From Clostridia bacterium (GTDB taxonomy: Bacteria; Bacillota; Clostridia; Oscillospirales; Acutalibacteraceae): a stretch of DNA of 64,000 nucleotides. A program made the translations under genes and the position numbers. Under the pieces are notes generated by a model. It saw nothing but the letters and a program-made list of their open reading frames with translations. It had not been told where the DNA came from and made no database searches. This document shows, in pieces, positions 17,104 to 25,104 of the stretch; position 1 is the stretch's first letter, and every line of letters starts with the position of its first letter. The stretch covers positions 35,368 to 99,367 of the forward strand of contig JAFQCR010000028.1 in the NCBI GenBank assembly GCA_017416345.1, given 5' to 3'.

Positions 17104-17862
17104 TTAAAGCCTCACTAAAATATCGTTTTTCTTGAGTTCTTTTTTTAGGTCTTGTATCTTGACCTCGCCAAAGTGGAAGATAGATGCGGCAAGTCCTGCC
17201 GAAACACATGGGTCAGCCTTGAAAAGCTCGGTGAAATGGTCAATACCGCCGGCACCGCCCGAAGCAATAACGGGCACCTTTACGGCATCGCACACGGCGC
17301 TTAACATTTCAAGGTCAAAGCCTTGCTTTACACCGTCGGTGTCGATGGAATTAACAACGACCTCGCCTGCGCCCATTCCGACACAGCGCTTTATCCATTC
17401 AATGGCTTCCATCCCCGTATTCTCACGGCCGCCTTTTGAAAAAACGGTAAACCTGCCGTCAACACGCTTGATGTCGGCCGACAGAACAACACATTGGTCG
17501 CCGTATTTTTTTGCGGCCTCCTCAACAAGCTGTGGGTTTCTGATTGCGCCCGAGTTTACGCTGACCTTGTCGGCACCGCATTTTAATACACGGTCAAAAT
17601 CGTCCAGAGTGTTAATGCCTCCGCCAACCGTCAAGGGTATAAATATCTTGGATGCAACCTCTTTTAAAATGTCGGTAAACAGCTGCCTGCCCTCGGCCGA
17701 TGCGGTTATGTCGTAAAAAACCAGCTCGTCGGCACCGGCGTTACTGTAATAAGCGGCAAGGCTCACGGGGTCGGAAACGTCGTTCAGCCCTTCAAAATTG
17801 ACACCCTTGACAACACGGCCGTTTTTAACATCAAGGCAGGGGATTATCCTTTTGGTTATCAT
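17104..17862 (-). CDS. hisF: Imidazole glycerol phosphate synthase, cyclase subunit
   Basis: A 252-residue TIM barrel. It uses ammonia delivered by HisH to convert PRFAR into imidazole glycerol phosphate and AICAR. Typical segments: ITKRIIPCLDVKNGRVVKG with the catalytic Asp, LTVGGGINTLDDF, DKVSVNSGA, VLSADIKR with the second Asp, and VIASGGAGGIDHF. The start is the ATG overlapping the hisA stop (ATGA). An upstream extension of the frame is within hisA and is rejected. Confidence 0.97.
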   Translation of the reverse strand: MITKRIIPCLDVKNGRVVKGVNFEGLNDVSDPVSLAAYYSNAGADELVFYDITASAEGRQLFTDILKEVASKIFIPLTVGGGINTLDDFDRVLKCGADKVSVNSGAIRNPQLVEEAAKKYGDQCVVLSADIKRVDGRFTVFSKGGRENTGMEAIEWIKRCVGMGAGEVVVNSIDTDGVKQGFDLEMLSAVCDAVKVPVIASGGAGGIDHFTELFKADPCVSAGLAASIFHFGEVKIQDLKKELKKNDILVRL

Positions 17863-18572
17863 TTTGCCGCCTCCAATGCTTCTTCTAATTTGATTGCGCC
17901 CGTGTAGTATGCTTTGCCGATGATGCATCCGTAAATATCCATTTCGCGGAGTGCTTTCACATCATCCATATTCGAAACACCGCCCGAAGCGGTGATATTC
18001 ATAGAAAATTTTTGCGACATTTCACGGTAAAGCGGCAGGTTTGTGCCCTTCATGGCACCGTCCTTTGAAACGTCGGTGCAGATTATGCAGGAAACGCCAA
18101 GATTTTGCATTTTTTCGCAAAACTGTAACCCCGTAAACTGCGATTTTTCAAGCCAGCCCTTTATGGCCACAAAGCCGTCCTTAATGTCAACACCGACGGC
18201 GATCTTGTCACCGTATTTCTTAACGGCGGCCTTCAAAAATTCCTCGTCGTTTACGGCGGCGGTGCCCAAAATGCAACGGTCAACGCCGACCGAGAGATAT
18301 CGGTCGACCGTTTCCATATTGCGGATGCCACCGCCTATTTCAATGAACAGCTTGGTGGTTTCCCTTATCTTTTTTACGGTGTCAAGATTGGGGGTATCGC
18401 CATTCTTGGCACCCTCAAGGTCGACAAGGTGGATATGTGTTGCACCTGCGGCCTCAAAATCACGTGCTACGGCCGAAGGGTCGTCGTTATACACCGTCAT
18501 TTGTGCGTAGTCGCCTTTAAAAAGTCGGACAGCCTTGCCGCCGACAATGTCGATTGCGGGGAAAATTATCAT
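17859..18572 (-). CDS. hisA: ProFAR isomerase
   Basis: A 237-residue TIM-barrel isomerase that converts ProFAR to PRFAR. It shows the two-fold phosphate sites and catalytic residues in IIFPAIDIVGGKAVRLFKGD, EIGGGIRNMETV, RCILGTAAV, VGVDIKDGFVAIKGW and CTDVSKDGAMKG. Start and stop both overlap neighbours by four bases (ATGA), typical of a single translated operon. Confidence 0.97.
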   Translation of the reverse strand: MIIFPAIDIVGGKAVRLFKGDYAQMTVYNDDPSAVARDFEAAGATHIHLVDLEGAKNGDTPNLDTVKKIRETTKLFIEIGGGIRNMETVDRYLSVGVDRCILGTAAVNDEEFLKAAVKKYGDKIAVGVDIKDGFVAIKGWLEKSQFTGLQFCEKMQNLGVSCIICTDVSKDGAMKGTNLPLYREMSQKFSMNITASGGVSNMDDVKALREMDIYGCIIGKAYYTGAIKLEEALEAAK

Positions 18573-19189
18573 TGAATGCCGTCCTCCTCACAAAATGCTT
18601 TTAAGATTTTCAGTCCAACGTTACCGCTTTTTTCGGGGTGAAACTGACAGCCGTAAACGTTGCCGCTCTGCACAGCGGCGGTTATTCTGATGCCGTATTC
18701 GGCGGAGGCGATAAGGCTTTGGTCACAGCCGTCGGCAAAATAGGAATGAACAAAATAAACACAGTCCCCCTCATTTATATATTTAAAAATGGGGGAGGAA
18801 TTGTGGAATTTTAAGGCGTTCCAGCCCATATGCGGAATGTCCAGGCCTTCCGGAATACGGCCTTTCATGGCAACGACCTTGCCTTTGATAAGACCAAGAC
18901 CCTTGTGCACGCCGTATTCGTGGCTTTCCTCAAAAAGCATCTGCATTCCAAGGCAGATACCCAATACGGGAGAGCCGCTTTTGGCCTTTTCGATCACAAG
19001 CTCGTCAAGTCCGTTGACCGACAGCTTTTTGCGGGCGTCTTGGAACGCTCCGACACCCGGCAGAATTATTTTGTCGGCCTTTTTTATAACCTCGGGGTCA
19101 CCCGTGACCACCGTGTCGGCTCCGACATATTTTAACGACGAACAGAGTGAGAAAAGGTTTCCCACTCCGTAATCAATAACTGCTATCAT
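18569..19189 (-). CDS. hisH: Imidazole glycerol phosphate synthase, glutamine amidotransferase subunit
   Basis: A 206-residue class I amidotransferase. It hydrolyses glutamine and passes ammonia to HisF. The nucleophile Cys is in LGICLGMQMLF, and the His-Glu pair is in CQFHPEKSG. The N-terminus VIDYGVGNL is diagnostic. The ATG directly follows the hisB stop codon, and the end overlaps hisA by four bases. Confidence 0.97.
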   Translation of the reverse strand: MIAVIDYGVGNLFSLCSSLKYVGADTVVTGDPEVIKKADKIILPGVGAFQDARKKLSVNGLDELVIEKAKSGSPVLGICLGMQMLFEESHEYGVHKGLGLIKGKVVAMKGRIPEGLDIPHMGWNALKFHNSSPIFKYINEGDCVYFVHSYFADGCDQSLIASAEYGIRITAAVQSGNVYGCQFHPEKSGNVGLKILKAFCEEDGIQ

Positions 19190-19777
19190 TTAAAGTACAC
19201 CCTTTGTGGAAGGAATTTCGTTTGCAAATTTTGGGTCGATGCTGACGGCATCCTTGAGCGACCTTGCAACCGACTTGAAGGTGCCCTCAATAATGTGGTG
19301 GGTATTTTCACCGTCAAACTGCTTGATGTGCAAGGTCAGCTCGGCATTGCGGACAAACGCCATGAAAAACTCCTCAACCAGCTCGGTGTCAAAGTCGCCA
19401 ACCTTTTCGCAAAGTCCGAAAAACGTGCATTTCAAGTAGCTTCTGCCTGAAATATCAACGGCCGAAAGAATGAGTGCCTCATCCATCGGCAGGATCATAT
19501 TACCGTAGCGGATGATGCCCTTTTTATCGCCCAAAGCGGTTTTAAAGCATTGACCCAGCACAATGCCGATATCCTCGGCGGTGTGGTGATAGTCGACCTC
19601 GGTGTCGCCCTGGCATTTAACGTCAAGGTCAAAACGGCCGTGTTTTGCAAAAAGGGTCAGCATATGATCCAAAAATCCGCAACCCGTGTCGACGGTGGAT
19701 TTTCCCTCGCCGTCAAGGTTTAAGGACATTTTAATATCGGTCTCGTTAGTCTTGCGGTCAATAGAGGCGGTTCTCAT
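19190..19777 (-). CDS. hisB: Imidazoleglycerol-phosphate dehydratase
   Basis: A 195-residue monofunctional dehydratase making imidazole acetol phosphate. The manganese-binding motifs are FLDHMLTLFAKHG, YHHTAEDIGI and HHIIEGTFK. There is no N-terminal HAD phosphatase domain as in enterobacterial HisB, and the missing activity is supplied by the PHP protein at the operon end. It overlaps hisC by four bases. Confidence 0.97.
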   Translation of the reverse strand: MRTASIDRKTNETDIKMSLNLDGEGKSTVDTGCGFLDHMLTLFAKHGRFDLDVKCQGDTEVDYHHTAEDIGIVLGQCFKTALGDKKGIIRYGNMILPMDEALILSAVDISGRSYLKCTFFGLCEKVGDFDTELVEEFFMAFVRNAELTLHIKQFDGENTHHIIEGTFKSVARSLKDAVSIDPKFANEIPSTKGVL

Positions 19778-20835
19778 TTTATATCCTCCAGAATTTGTTT
19801 TGTTGCCTTGATAAAGGCTTCCATTTCGGCTTTACTGCCGATGGTTATACGGTTAAAATCCTTGATGGCTTCCTTGGTGAAATGACGGACGAGTATGCCG
19901 TTGTCCTTCAATTTAAGGTACAGCTCTTCACCGCCGATTTTGTCCGACTTTGCAAAAATGAAGTTAGCCTTTGAAGGGATGACGTAAAATCCTAAAGCCT
20001 CAAGCTCACGGGTGGTGTAGTCACGGTTTTCAATGATTTTTTGGCAGTTTTCCATGTAATAATCATTGTCCTTGACCGCCGCCACGCCTGCCGCCATGGT
20101 CAGACGGTTGATGTTATAGGGGTTGGTGGAGTATTTTATCCTCTCAAGGTCGGATATCAGCTCCTCGTCGGCAATCGCAAAGCCAAGTCTTGCTCCTGCC
20201 ATACTGCGTGACTTTGAGAAGGTCTGCACCACCAAAAGGTTTTTGTATTTATTTATCAACGGATAGCACGATTGTCCGCCGAAATCAACATAAGCCTCGT
20301 CTATCACAACAACGCTTTTGGGATTGGCCTTCAAAATACCCTCAATATCATTGACCGAAAGGCAAAGTCCCGTGGGAGCGTTGGGGTTGGCGATGACCAC
20401 CATTTTGCCGTCACCCGTATAGTCTTCAGGGTCGACGGAAAAATCGCTTTTTAAAGGAACCTTTACATAGTCAATGCCGTGAAGCTCGGCAAATACCTCA
20501 TAAAAGCCGTAGCTTATTTCGGGGAACATAGCGCCCTTTTCGGTGAATGCCATAAACGAAAAATTGAGGATATCGTCCGAACCGTTGGAAAGGAAGATGT
20601 TTTCGGGTCTTACACCGTGCAAATCGGCCAAGGCGGCTTTGAGCGCATTGGCGGTGGGATCGGAATAAAGACGAAGATCACGCACCTCATTCTCGTTCAC
20701 AGCCTTTATAACGCCCTCGGACGGCGGAAACGGTGACTCGTTCGTATTAAGCTTTATGTATTTTTTGTCTCTCGGCTGTTCACCCGGGGTGTAGACCTCG
20801 AGTGAGCAGTAGCGTGCTTTTAAAAATTTACTCAT
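19774..20835 (-). CDS. hisC: Histidinol-phosphate aminotransferase
   Basis: A 353-residue fold-type I PLP enzyme that transaminates imidazole acetol phosphate with glutamate. Signature segments: NTNESPFPPS, SNGSDDILNF, NPNAPTGLCLS, VIDEAYVDFGG and the PLP lysine region FSKSRSMAGARLGFAI. It overlaps both neighbours by four bases. In many Clostridia this enzyme may also accept aromatic amino acids; here operon position supports histidine. Confidence 0.96.
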   Translation of the reverse strand: MSKFLKARYCSLEVYTPGEQPRDKKYIKLNTNESPFPPSEGVIKAVNENEVRDLRLYSDPTANALKAALADLHGVRPENIFLSNGSDDILNFSFMAFTEKGAMFPEISYGFYEVFAELHGIDYVKVPLKSDFSVDPEDYTGDGKMVVIANPNAPTGLCLSVNDIEGILKANPKSVVVIDEAYVDFGGQSCYPLINKYKNLLVVQTFSKSRSMAGARLGFAIADEELISDLERIKYSTNPYNINRLTMAAGVAAVKDNDYYMENCQKIIENRDYTTRELEALGFYVIPSKANFIFAKSDKIGGEELYLKLKDNGILVRHFTKEAIKDFNRITIGSKAEMEAFIKATKQILEDIK

Positions 20836-22112
20836 TTTTCTTCCTCAAAACGGATGGTTGCACTTTTTGCGTGTGCGGTGAGACCCTCTTTTTCGGCAAA
20901 GAAGGCAACGTCGTCGGCAACCTTTTTAAGAGCGTCACGTGTGTAATAGGTGTACTGGCTCTTTTTCACAAAATCATCAACCGACAAGGGGCTGGAGAAT
21001 CTTGCGGTGCCGCTTGTGGGCAGGGTGTGGTTGGGACCTGCGTAATAGTCGCCCAAGGCCTCGGGGCAGTATTTACCCATAAAAATACTGCCTGCGTGCT
21101 TTATCTTGTCGAGATAATCAAACGGGTTGTCAACGCAGATCTCAAGATGCTCGGGAGCGATCTCGTTGGCAATGTCGATAGCCTTCATCAGGTCATCGGC
21201 AACGATGATCTTACCGTTATTGTCAATAGATGTGCGTGCGATCTCACAACGCAGAAGCTTCGGAATCTGTTTTTCCAAAGAATCGCTGACTTTGTTGGCA
21301 AGCTCCATACTGTCGGTAACCAAAACGGCACTTGCCATCTTGTCGTGCTCGGCCTGACTGAGCAGGTCGGCGGCAACAAAATCGGGGTTGCAGGTACCGT
21401 CGGCAACAACAAGGATCTCACTCGGACCTGCGATCATATCAATGGATACAAGTCCGAAAACCTGGCGCTTGGCTTCGGCAACAAAGGCGTTACCGGGGCC
21501 CACGATCTTGTCCACCTTGGGGACGGTCTCGGTGCCGTATGAAAGTGCGGCAATGGCCTGAGCACCGCCGGTCTTGAAGATGCGGTCAACACCTGCAATC
21601 TTTGCGGCGGCAAGAATTACGGGATTGACTTTGCCGTCTTTAGAAGGCGGTGTGGTGATGCAGATCTCCTTACAGCCGGCAATTTTTGCAGGGATGCTGT
21701 CCATCAAAACGGTGGACGGATAGGCGGCTGTGCCGCCGGGAACATAAAGGCCGACCTTTTCAATAGGGGTGACCTTCTGACCTGTAACGATGCCGTCCTT
21801 TTCGGAGATAATAAAGCTGTTTCGTACCTGCTTTTCGTGGAAAGCACGGATGTTTTCGGCGGCGGTGCGGATGATCTCCAAAAACTTGGGCTCGACCGCA
21901 TTGAAGGCCTCTTCAATTTCGGCCTCGGTGACCTCAAGTGAGGTCAAAATCGCCTTGTCAAACTTTTCGGCATATTTTATGAGTGCGGCATCGCCGTTTT
22001 GTTTAACGTCCTCGATAATTTCGGTAACAATTCCCGAAACATCGGTGCTCGCTGTGCCGCGTGCAAATATTTCGGAATTAGGCACCTCGCCGTATTTCAA
22101 AATTTTAATCAT
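20832..22112 (-). CDS. hisD: Histidinol dehydrogenase
   Basis: A 426-residue zinc enzyme that oxidises histidinol to histidine in two NAD-dependent steps. It shows VPGGTAAYPSTVLM, IFKTGGAQAIAALSYGT, VGPGNAFVAEAKRQVFG, AGPSEILVVAD and the zinc/catalytic region GPNHTLPTSGTARF. Length and order match the family. It overlaps hisG by eight bases. Confidence 0.97.
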   Translation of the reverse strand: MIKILKYGEVPNSEIFARGTASTDVSGIVTEIIEDVKQNGDAALIKYAEKFDKAILTSLEVTEAEIEEAFNAVEPKFLEIIRTAAENIRAFHEKQVRNSFIISEKDGIVTGQKVTPIEKVGLYVPGGTAAYPSTVLMDSIPAKIAGCKEICITTPPSKDGKVNPVILAAAKIAGVDRIFKTGGAQAIAALSYGTETVPKVDKIVGPGNAFVAEAKRQVFGLVSIDMIAGPSEILVVADGTCNPDFVAADLLSQAEHDKMASAVLVTDSMELANKVSDSLEKQIPKLLRCEIARTSIDNNGKIIVADDLMKAIDIANEIAPEHLEICVDNPFDYLDKIKHAGSIFMGKYCPEALGDYYAGPNHTLPTSGTARFSSPLSVDDFVKKSQYTYYTRDALKKVADDVAFFAEKEGLTAHAKSATIRFEEEK

Positions 22113-22740
22113 CAGTCTTCACCTGTTCTTTCAACCCCAAGCGTACACGCTCGATCAGTTCATTTTTAAACTTATAACTCGATTTATTGGCAATCAGTCG
22201 GGCGCTTATGGGGAGTATGGTCTCTTTCGGTTCAAGGTCGTTTTCAAGTAGGGTCTTGCCCGTTTCAACAATATCAACAATAACGTCCGAAAGTCCCAAG
22301 ATCGGTGCTATTTCAATAGAACCGTTGAGTTTGATAATGTCAATATCACGGCACTTTTCGGCATAGTATCTTGATGCGATGTTGGTGAATTTGGTTGCAA
22401 CACGTAAAGTGGAGTTGGGGTCGTCTCTGAAATCCTTTTTGGCGGCCACGGCCATACGGCATTTGCCAAGGTTCAGATCAAGCAACTCATAAACATCGGG
22501 CTCGTATTCAAGTAAAATGTCCTTGCCTGCAACGCCGATGTCGGCCGCTCCGCGTTCAACGTAAATTGCAACATCCGACGGCTTGACCCAGAAGTAACGC
22601 ACACCTGCAGCCTCATTCTCAAATATCAGCTTGCGGTTAGGCTCTTTTATCGAAGGGCAGGGGAAACCGCTTTTTTCAAACATATCGTAGACCTTTTCGC
22701 CCAAACGTCCCTTAGGCAATGCCACGTTAATCATTTCCAT
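22105..22740 (-). CDS. hisG: ATP phosphoribosyltransferase, short form
   Basis: A 211-residue short-form catalytic subunit for the first committed step, joining ATP and PRPP. Segments include NVALPKGRLGEK, RGAADIGVAGKD, LRVATKFTNIASRYY and the PRPP loop region IVDIVETGKTLLEN. It lacks the C-terminal regulatory domain of the long form, so it needs HisZ, encoded just upstream. It overlaps hisZ by 14 bases. Confidence 0.96.
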   Translation of the reverse strand: MEMINVALPKGRLGEKVYDMFEKSGFPCPSIKEPNRKLIFENEAAGVRYFWVKPSDVAIYVERGAADIGVAGKDILLEYEPDVYELLDLNLGKCRMAVAAKKDFRDDPNSTLRVATKFTNIASRYYAEKCRDIDIIKLNGSIEIAPILGLSDVIVDIVETGKTLLENDLEPKETILPISARLIANKSSYKFKNELIERVRLGLKEQVKTDD

Positions 22741-23836
22741 TGACGGTCTCCAATCCTTTCTCGGTTATTTTAAGCAGCTGACGGTAGCGCAGATCTTTAG
22801 GTACCTCTTTGGCAACCATCACCGAACTGCCGCCGCTTGACAGCATTTCGGAGGTCTTTATTGCGGCGCTTATGTCATCGCCGTACAAAAGCACGGTGTC
22901 AATATCAAACTCTGCATTACTGCGGTCGTAACGGCCAAGCTCGTCAAGATAAACGGCAAAGCCGACGGCGCCCGCGGTGCGGTGCAGCTTTTTCATAAGC
23001 TTATCATACTGTCCGCCCGACAAAACTGCATCGGGAATATCACGGATATAGCCCTTGAAGACCACGCCGCTGTAGTAGCTCATTGTGCCGATGCAGGAGA
23101 AGTCGACGATCAGCTTAACGGCACTTGAAAGCTCTGAAAGCACGTTGAAGATCGTTTCAAATTCGTTCAATGCATCAAGCACGGCACCCGAGGTGTAGAC
23201 CGCCTTTACGGCGTTGAATGCATCATCGGGGCAGGGATAGTTTTTGGTGAAAACGGTCAGTTTTTCGGGTTCAACACCGTTTTGCTCGCAAAGCGATATG
23301 AGGTCGTCGGTGTTTTTGGCGTTGATAAAGGCGGTGACAGCCTTGCGAAGCTCCTTGGAAAGCTTCAGCTCGTCAAAGGCGGCCTCGATAAGTCCTACGT
23401 GCGACAGCTCCAAAGCGCAGTCGGATGCTACCGTTTCAAGGCTCTTTACGGCAAGGCTCAAAACCTCGCAGACCTCAAAAAGACCGATGTGGCCAATGCA
23501 CTCAAGGCCGGTCTGCATAATTTCCTTATAGGTGTGGGTGGTGCCCGAAATACGGTAAACGTTTTCGTTGTAGTAAAGCTTCTGCACCCCGTCAGAGTCC
23601 TTGGAATTGTTGATGATGGACAGCGTGACGTCGGGCTTTAAGGCTTTTAGTCGGCCGTTAGTGTCGGTAAAGGTTATGATGCCGTCGGATACTAAAAAGT
23701 CCTTGTTTCTGACATAAAGGTCATACTCCTCAAACTTACTCATCTTAAACTGTGTGTAGCCGAAACGGCGATAAAGCGAGCGAAGGGCATATACCGCCGC
23801 TTCCTCACGTTTTAACAAGGATTCATCAATAGCCAT
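22727..23836 (-). CDS. hisZ: ATP phosphoribosyltransferase regulatory subunit
   Basis: A 369-residue paralog of histidyl-tRNA synthetase catalytic core that lacks tRNA charging and regulates short HisG, giving histidine feedback control. It carries a class II-like core with FGYTQFKMSKFEEYD, LKPDVTLSII, KEIMQTGLECIG and VVFKGYIRDIPDAVLSGGQY. ATG 23836 is taken because GGAGG lies five bases before it; a TTG 24 bases upstream is poorly placed. It is the first gene of the his operon. Confidence 0.93.
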   Translation of the reverse strand: MAIDESLLKREEAAVYALRSLYRRFGYTQFKMSKFEEYDLYVRNKDFLVSDGIITFTDTNGRLKALKPDVTLSIINNSKDSDGVQKLYYNENVYRISGTTHTYKEIMQTGLECIGHIGLFEVCEVLSLAVKSLETVASDCALELSHVGLIEAAFDELKLSKELRKAVTAFINAKNTDDLISLCEQNGVEPEKLTVFTKNYPCPDDAFNAVKAVYTSGAVLDALNEFETIFNVLSELSSAVKLIVDFSCIGTMSYYSGVVFKGYIRDIPDAVLSGGQYDKLMKKLHRTAGAVGFAVYLDELGRYDRSNAEFDIDTVLLYGDDISAAIKTSEMLSSGGSSVMVAKEVPKDLRYRQLLKITEKGLETVNGND

Positions 23837-23888
23837 TTTTGCCTCCGAAAAAGGGTTCAAAAACCCTTAATGTGTGATTTATTTTAAT

Positions 23889-23917
23889 ACTCTACCATAT
23901 TAGCACGCTAAAGTCAA
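23889..23917 (-). promoter_or_regulatory. his operon promoter with palindromic operator in the spacer
   Basis: On the minus strand, TTGACT (23912-23917) and TAGAGT (23889-23894) are 17 bases apart. The spacer holds the palindrome TTAGCGTGCTAA (23900-23911), where a bound repressor would block RNA polymerase. A TrpR-like HisR/YerC repressor is a candidate by analogy; none is encoded in this window. Confidence 0.75.
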
Positions 23918-23947
23918 GAGTAATTCTTCGAAAATTTTATCTTTTTA

Positions 23948-23976
23948 TTGACTTAAAACGAACCCTATTATACAAT
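23948..23976 (+). promoter_or_regulatory. Promoter of the SGNH esterase gene
   Basis: TTGACT (23948-23953), 17-base spacer, TACAAT (23971-23976), 36 bases before the start codon. It is divergent from the his promoter. Confidence 0.8.
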
Positions 23977-24012
23977 GTATATATAAATTTATCAATAGCA
24001 AAGGTGATAAAA

Positions 24013-25086
24013 ATGAGTGATATTACAAAAATTGATAAAAATTTCGCCGTTCAACCCGTTGAAATAGGCGTTGATACGGTATTCTTCAACTGTTTAGAGG
24101 AGCCTTTTAAGGTTTACGGACTTATGTTCCCCGAAAATGAAAAGGACGTTTTCCACAGAATGCCTTACGAGGTTGCCGAGACCGTAAACGATGGTGTTAA
24201 TACACTCAATCACCATTCGGCAGGCGGCCGTGTAAGATTTAAGACTAATTCTCCCTACATCATCATCCGTGCCAAGGAGCCTGCCATCTACCGTGCACCG
24301 CATTTCACCCTTTGCGGAAGCGCAGGCTTTGACCTTTACAAAGATGCTGACGGTGAAACAGTGTTCATCAGCTCTTTTATGCCGCCTTATGATATGAAGG
24401 ACGGCTTTGAGGCCAAGCGCGAAACGGGAATTACCGATGAAACCGATATAACCATCCATTTTCCGCTGTATACAAGGGTCAAGAGCCTTGAAATAGGTAT
24501 TGCGGTCGGTTCAATTCTAAAGCCTGCCGCAGAGTACAAATACGATGTTCCCGTTGTGTATTACGGCTCGTCCATCACGCAGGGCGGATGCGCCTCACGA
24601 CCTGGTATGGCCTATCAGAACATCATCTCCCGTGAGCTTTCCTGCGACCACATAAACCTCGGCTTTTCGGGCTCGGCCAGGGGTGAGGATGCGATAGCAG
24701 AGTATATTGCAGGCTTGAATATGTCGGTGTTCGTTTATGATTACGACCATAATGCACCGAACGTTGAGCATCTCAAAAACACCCACTCGAGGATGTTCAA
24801 GATAATCCGTGAAAAACAGCCCGAGTTGCCTATCGTTATGGTTTCGGCACCCAACGGAAGACCTTATCCCGATCAGAAGCTTCGCCGTGATATAATCAAG
24901 GCAACCTATGATGAGGCAAGGGCTAACGGAGATAATAACGTTTGGTTTATCGACGGCAGTGAAATGATGAAATTCCCCGGCGGAAACGAGGGTACTGTTG
25001 ACAACTGCCACCCCACCGACCTCGGCTTCAGACGTATGGCCGACGTTATAGGCGCAACGGTCAAGGAAATTTTGGAAAGAAAATAA
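24013..25086 (+). CDS. SGNH/GDSL esterase with N-terminal GxDLY domain
   Basis: A 357-residue esterase without signal peptide. The N-terminal beta domain contains GFDLY near residue 105, the hallmark of the GxDLY domain. The C-terminal SGNH domain has the nucleophile in YYGSSITQGG near 185, a block II glycine in LGFSGSARGE and the catalytic His in CHPTDLGF near 331. Such enzymes usually deacylate carbohydrates, so it may trim acetyl groups from polysaccharide fragments. ATG 24013 with AGGTG six bases before is preferred to GTG 24004. The GH16 lipoprotein follows after 18 bases, likely co-transcribed. Confidence 0.88.
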   Translation: MSDITKIDKNFAVQPVEIGVDTVFFNCLEEPFKVYGLMFPENEKDVFHRMPYEVAETVNDGVNTLNHHSAGGRVRFKTNSPYIIIRAKEPAIYRAPHFTLCGSAGFDLYKDADGETVFISSFMPPYDMKDGFEAKRETGITDETDITIHFPLYTRVKSLEIGIAVGSILKPAAEYKYDVPVVYYGSSITQGGCASRPGMAYQNIISRELSCDHINLGFSGSARGEDAIAEYIAGLNMSVFVYDYDHNAPNVEHLKNTHSRMFKIIREKQPELPIVMVSAPNGRPYPDQKLRRDIIKATYDEARANGDNNVWFIDGSEMMKFPGGNEGTVDNCHPTDLGFRRMADVIGATVKEILERK

Positions 25087-25104
25087 AATTTTGGAGGCGG
25101 TATT

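Noticed and set aside
23837-23888. T-box or his attenuator before hisZ
   Set aside because: The leader is about 45 bases, too short for a T-box, and contains no histidine-rich leader peptide or antiterminator pair.
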